Below are positions 60,890 through 64,000 of a DNA stretch of 64,000 bases, in pieces. This DNA comes from Actinomycetes bacterium (lineage in GTDB: Bacteria; Actinomycetota; Acidimicrobiia; Acidimicrobiales; Ilumatobacteraceae): positions 682,001 to 746,000 of the forward strand of contig JAKOUY010000016.1 of assembly GCA_029782355.1 (NCBI GenBank), given 5' to 3'. Every line of letters starts with the position of its first letter. Position 1 is the first letter of the stretch. Under the pieces are notes generated by a model. That model was not told the origin of the DNA, did not search any database, and was given only the letters and a program-made list of their open reading frames with translations. A program made the translations under genes and the position numbers.

Positions 60890-61537
60890 GTGGCTGACGT
60901 GGTCGACCTGCTCGACGTGGTCGCCGTGATCGGGTCGTTCCCGGCCCTCGCCGGGGCGACGCTGCGCGTCGAACCGGGCGAGATCGTCCTGTTGCGTGGA
61001 CCCAACGGTGCCGGCAAGACCAGCCTGCTGCGGCTGTGCGCCGGGCTGCTGCCGGTGGTCCGCGGCTCGGCGACGGTGTGCGGGGTCGACCTGACCGTCG
61101 ATCGCCGCGCCGTGCGCCGCCGGGTCGGCCTGCTCGGTCACGCCAACGGGCTGTACGCCGACCTCACCGTGGCCGAGAACGTCGCCTTCTGGGGCGCGAC
61201 CGTGGGAGCCACTCGCGACGAGGTCGATGCCGCCCTCGTCCGCCTCGGTGTGGGTGGCCGGTTGGCCGGCGTGCCGGTCGGGCGGTTGTCGGCCGGTCAG
61301 CGGCGGCGCACGGCGCTGGCCTGCCTGGTGGTCCGGCGGGCGACGCTGTGGCTGCTCGACGAACCCCACGCCGGCCTCGATGCCGCCGGGCGCGACGAGC
61401 TCGACGCCACCCTGCGCCAGGCGGTGCAGGCCGGGGCGACGGTCCTGATCGCCAGCCACGAGCTGGAACGAGCCGCCGGGTTGGCGACGCGCACGGTCGA
61501 GGTGGTCGGCGGTCAGGTGGTCGGGGTGGCGCCGTGA
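60890..61537 (+). CDS. ccmA: Heme ABC exporter ATP-binding protein CcmA
   Basis: The 215-residue ATPase has Walker A LRGPNGAGKTSLLRLCAGL, signature RLSAGQRRRTALACLVVRRATLWLLDEPHAGLDAAG and a switch His in IASHELERAA. With CcmB and CcmC it moves heme to CcmE for cytochrome c maturation. The ATPase drives release of holo-CcmE. The start GTG 60890 follows TAGCGT by 8 nt, and the frame overlaps ccmB by 4 nt (GTGA). It opens the ccmABCDEF operon. Confidence 0.93.
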   Translation: MADVVDLLDVVAVIGSFPALAGATLRVEPGEIVLLRGPNGAGKTSLLRLCAGLLPVVRGSATVCGVDLTVDRRAVRRRVGLLGHANGLYADLTVAENVAFWGATVGATRDEVDAALVRLGVGGRLAGVPVGRLSAGQRRRTALACLVVRRATLWLLDEPHAGLDAAGRDELDATLRQAVQAGATVLIASHELERAAGLATRTVEVVGGQVVGVAP

Positions 61538-62226
61538 GCGTGTGGGCCGTGGCCCGGCGGATCGCCGCCAAGGACCTGCGCATCGAGGCCCGCAGTCGGG
61601 TGCTCGTCAACCAGGTGCTGCCCTTCAGCGGCGTCGTCATGGTCCTGTTCGCCTTCGCCCTCGACAAGGCCAGCTCGGACATTCCCCGCCAGGTGGCGCC
61701 CGGCCTGGTCTGGCTGGCCACCGTGTTCAGCCTTCTGGTGATGATCCAACGGGTCTTCGCCGTCGAACGTGACGACGGGGCGCTCGATGCGCTGCGCGTC
61801 GCCGGGGTCACCCCGGCCGGACTGTTCCTCGGCAAGACGATCGGTCTGGCCGTCCAGCTGCTGGCGCTCGACCTCGTGCTGGTGGTGCTGGCGGTGATCC
61901 TGTTCGACACCGCCGTGGCCGGCCTGGCGGCAGCCGGGCTGCTGGCGGTGACCGTGGTGGTCGCGGGCACGGCGCTGGCCGGCGTCGGTACGCTCTACGG
62001 CGGCCTCGCCGCTGGCGCCAAGGGCCGCGACACCCTCCTCCCGCTGCTGATGCTGCCGGTGGTCGTCCCGGTCCTGATCGGTGCGACGCGATCCACCGAG
62101 GCCGCGTTCGGCACAGGAGGCATCGGCATGACGGAAGGTTGGGCGTGGGTCGCGCTGGTCGGCGCCTTCGCCGCCCTGGCCGTCGGGGGTGGCGCGCTGG
62201 CGTTCGGCGCGCTGTTGGAGGAATGA
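61534..62226 (+). CDS. ccmB: Heme exporter membrane protein CcmB
   Basis: The 230-residue protein has six membrane helices and the CcmB segments RRIAAKDLRIEARSR, LVWLATVFSLLVMIQRVFAVERDDGALDALRVAGV and KGRDTLLPLLMLPVVVPVLIGATRSTE. It forms the membrane channel of the CcmAB complex. The start GTG overlaps ccmA by four bases, and its stop overlaps ccmC. The R-D-x-L-L-P-L-L-x-L-P signature supports the family. Confidence 0.93.
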   Translation: MSVWAVARRIAAKDLRIEARSRVLVNQVLPFSGVVMVLFAFALDKASSDIPRQVAPGLVWLATVFSLLVMIQRVFAVERDDGALDALRVAGVTPAGLFLGKTIGLAVQLLALDLVLVVLAVILFDTAVAGLAAAGLLAVTVVVAGTALAGVGTLYGGLAAGAKGRDTLLPLLMLPVVVPVLIGATRSTEAAFGTGGIGMTEGWAWVALVGAFAALAVGGGALAFGALLEE

Positions 62227-62981
62227 TGGGTCGAGCTATGCCCGCGCCGTCGACGACCCGCAACGTGACCGGGACGCGCTTCACCCGCGGCCTGGGCATC
62301 GCCACCCTGGCCTCGATCGGGCTGCTCGCCGTGCTCGGCCTGGTCGTCACCCCGGCCGACGCGGTGCAGCGCAACGGGGTGCGGATCATGTACGTCCACG
62401 TGCCCTCGGTGTGGCTGGCCTACCTGGCCTTCGTGGTCACCGGGGTCGCAAGCGCGGCGTACCTGTGGCCGCGTACCCGCTCGCTGACCTGGGATCGCAT
62501 CGCCGGGGCCAGCGCCGAGATCGGCGTGCTCTACGTCGCCATCACCCTGGTGACCGGCAGCCTGTGGGGCCGGCTGTCGTGGGGGCGCTATTGGGTGTGG
62601 GACGCCCGGCTGACCACCACGGCGCTGCTGTTCGTCACCTACCTCGGCTACCTGGCCGTGCGCGGGTTGGGCGGGACGCACCCGCAGCGAGCCCGGCGCA
62701 GCGCGCTGGTGGCGATGTTCGCCGTCGTCGAGATCCCGCTGGTGCACTTCAGTGTGCAGCGCTGGAACACCCTGCATCAGGAGGAGAGCATCGCCAAGGG
62801 GGAGATCAACGGGCTGATGCTGTTCGCCATCTTCTGGGGGGTCGTCGCCTTCACCCTGCTGTACGTGTGGTTGCTGCTGCACCGCCAGCGGGTGATGGCC
62901 ATGGAGGACGCCGTCGAGGATCGCGGTCTCGACCGGGCGCTGGTGGAACGCCGGGCGGAGGCGTTGGTGGGTCGGACATGA
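62223..62981 (+). CDS. ccmC: Heme exporter protein CcmC
   Basis: The 252-residue integral membrane protein places heme on CcmE. The tryptophan-rich motif is SWGRYWVWDARLTTTALLF, with flanking histidines in MYVHVPSVWLAY (heme ligand) and VHFSVQRWNTLHQEES (second ligand). Six helices are predicted. Three in-frame ATGs occur at 62223, 62226 and 62238; the first gives a 4-nt overlap with ccmB, while GGAGGA lies directly before it. The exact start is open. Confidence 0.93.
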   Translation: MMGRAMPAPSTTRNVTGTRFTRGLGIATLASIGLLAVLGLVVTPADAVQRNGVRIMYVHVPSVWLAYLAFVVTGVASAAYLWPRTRSLTWDRIAGASAEIGVLYVAITLVTGSLWGRLSWGRYWVWDARLTTTALLFVTYLGYLAVRGLGGTHPQRARRSALVAMFAVVEIPLVHFSVQRWNTLHQEESIAKGEINGLMLFAIFWGVVAFTLLYVWLLLHRQRVMAMEDAVEDRGLDRALVERRAEALVGRT

Positions 62982-63109
62982 CCACGACGTTCGTCGTGCT
63001 CAGCTACCTGCTCACCTTCGGGGGCACCGCCGCGCTGGTGGCGGCGATGGTGCACCGTGGCCGGCGTCTGGCCCGCCAGGTGCCGCCGGAGGACCGCCCG
63101 TGGACCTGA
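62978..63109 (+). CDS. ccmD: Heme exporter protein CcmD
   Basis: The 43-residue protein has one helix (FVVLSYLLTFGGTAALVAAMV) followed by a basic stretch HRGRRLARQ, the standard CcmD topology. It stabilises the CcmC-CcmE complex. ATG 62978 overlaps the ccmC stop by four bases and its own stop lies inside the start of ccmE. Identification rests on position and plan, since CcmD is poorly conserved. Confidence 0.8.
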   Translation: MTTTFVVLSYLLTFGGTAALVAAMVHRGRRLARQVPPEDRPWT

Positions 63110-63600
63110 AGCCGCGTGCGCTCGAGCCGCTGGACCCCACCCCGCCGCGCCGGCGTCGGTGGGGAGCGATCCTTGCCCTGGTGCTGGTCCTTGCCGCCGG
63201 CGGGGTGATCGTGGCCAAGTTCCTCACCGACGCCCTCGACTACTACTGCAACGTCGAGGACGTCGGCCACAAGTCGGGCTGCGAGGCCGACCGGCCGATC
63301 CGGATCCAGGGGTTCGTCAAGGAAGGCACCAAGAAGATCGTCGACGGCATCACCACCTTCACGATCGTGTCCACCGAGAACCACCGCGACAGCTACCCGG
63401 TCGAGTACGACGGCGTCCCGGCCAGCGAGATCTTCCAGGACTGCGTGCGGGTCGTGGTCCACGGCCAGCTGCGTGACGGCCGCTTCTTCGGCGACAACGT
63501 CGACGTCAAGCACGACACCAAGTACCAGTCCGCCGACCAGGCCGAACAGAAGAGCGAGCGCAGCGCAGCATGCCTGCAGCTACAACTGCCGCAACCCTGA
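63100..63600 (+). CDS. ccmE: Cytochrome c-type biogenesis heme chaperone CcmE
   Basis: The 166-residue periplasmic-facing chaperone has a basic N-terminus, one helix (WGAILALVLVLAAGGVIVA) and an OB-fold with the heme-binding motif VDVKHDTKY. Heme would attach covalently to H138, and Y142 follows in the HxxxY pattern. Archaeal and some Gram-positive CcmE use CxxxY instead. The protein also has two cysteines (C50 and C61) after the helix, which are unusual. It overlaps ccmD by 10 nt. Its C-terminal 10 codons overlap ccmF. Confidence 0.92.
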   Translation: MDLKPRALEPLDPTPPRRRRWGAILALVLVLAAGGVIVAKFLTDALDYYCNVEDVGHKSGCEADRPIRIQGFVKEGTKKIVDGITTFTIVSTENHRDSYPVEYDGVPASEIFQDCVRVVVHGQLRDGRFFGDNVDVKHDTKYQSADQAEQKSERSAACLQLQLPQP

Positions 63601-64000
63601 ACACCGCCCTCGGGTCGGGGGCGCTGCTGCTCGGGTTGACGGCGTCGCTGCTGGGCGCCGGCGTGCTGGTCACCGGCATCCGCCTGGGCAACGCCCGCCT
63701 GACGCGTGGGGCGGTGACCTACGGATGGATGGTGTTCGGGGCCGCGGTGCTGGCCGTGGTGATGATGGAGCGGGCGCTGATCACCCGCGACTTCTCGGTC
63801 AAGTACGTGCAGCAGGTCGGGTCGGCGGCCACCCCGCCGCTCTTCAACGTGGCCGCGCTCTGGAGCGCGCTGGAGGGCAGCATCCTGCTGTGGATCCTGG
63901 TGCTCAGCGTCTACCTGGCGGCCGTGATCCGCCGGTACCGAAGGCGGATGGACGACCCGCTCATCGCCTGGGCGATGGTGGTCATGTTCGTGGTGTCGGC
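63570..64000 (+). CDS. ccmF: Cytochrome c heme lyase subunit CcmF, N-terminal part
   Basis: The gene starts at ATG 63570, inside the end of ccmE, and runs off the window (143 codons seen). The first helix is GSGALLLGLTASLLGAGVLV. The CcmF signature FSVKYVQQVGSAATPPLFNV, followed by ALWSALEGSILLW, matches SVxYVxx...xxALWxxxEGSLLLW. CcmF joins heme from CcmE to apocytochrome thiols. The usual His/Glu-rich WWD domain lies beyond the edge. The 31-nt overlap with ccmE is larger than others in the operon but no later start fits the conserved helix. Confidence 0.9.
   Translation, partial: MPAATTAATLNTALGSGALLLGLTASLLGAGVLVTGIRLGNARLTRGAVTYGWMVFGAAVLAVVMMERALITRDFSVKYVQQVGSAATPPLFNVAALWSALEGSILLWILVLSVYLAAVIRRYRRRMDDPLIAWAMVVMFVVS

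Overview
The window looks like chromosomal DNA from a high-GC actinobacterium, most plausibly a member of Acidimicrobiia or a relative. The evidence is the strongly G/C-biased third codon positions, two WhiB-family iron-sulfur regulators, a Pst phosphate operon with an actinobacterial-type PHO box, class E-like sortases, the hemE-hemH-hemY heme cluster, and many genes that appear leaderless (a TANNNT -10 box ending about 6-9 nt before the start codon). The taxonomic placement is inference. About 62 protein genes are dense and mostly in overlapping operons. I found no tRNA, rRNA, CRISPR array, insertion sequence or prophage.

Layout. 0-2.5 kb: end of a succinate dehydrogenase iron-sulfur subunit, then a convergent GH2 glycosidase. 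2.6-7.5 kb: a MoxR/chelatase-type AAA ATPase and its VWA partner, separated by two opposite-strand genes (a degraded GH1-like barrel and a class III cyclase). 7.6-14.4 kb: whiB, tatA, ACC deaminase, a second whiB, polyphosphate kinase, and an ECF sigma factor with a membrane partner. 14.5-21.1 kb: pstS-pstC-pstA-pstB-phoU-histidine kinase-response regulator behind a PHO box, so phosphate import and its control form one unit close to ppk. 21.1-29.9 kb: a four-cysteine membrane protein, an MFS-like carrier, a DUF2342 zincin homologue without its histidines, a Rossmann epimerase-like gene, a degraded trypsin-like membrane protein, and a moaE-mreB-RNB operon.

30-40 kb: PQQ-type sugar dehydrogenase, TesB thioesterase, a GT-C-like membrane protein, a repeat/hairpin-rich divergent region, a methyltransferase, a second four-cysteine protein, and a GT4-methyltransferase-toroid-GT39 operon likely to build a surface glycan or glycolipid. 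40-49 kb: aldose epimerase and dtd behind overlapping divergent promoters, then hemE-hemH-hemY-sortase-lnt, and a HelD-type motor. 49-54 kb: DtxR/MntR-like regulator with a small lipoprotein, and a sulfonate/nitrate-type ABC transporter split by an IclR regulator, with matching palindromic operators at both transporter promoters. 54-64 kb: Lhr helicase, TetR regulator, a class E sortase and the start of a cytochrome c maturation operon (ccmA-F; ccmF runs off the edge).

The observations most worth checking are two genes that seem to start at ATC exactly where a leaderless start is expected, the compensated operator pair around the IclR gene, the new four-cysteine protein family, and several enzymes that have lost a catalytic residue (Lnt, the DUF2342 protein, the GH2 enzyme).
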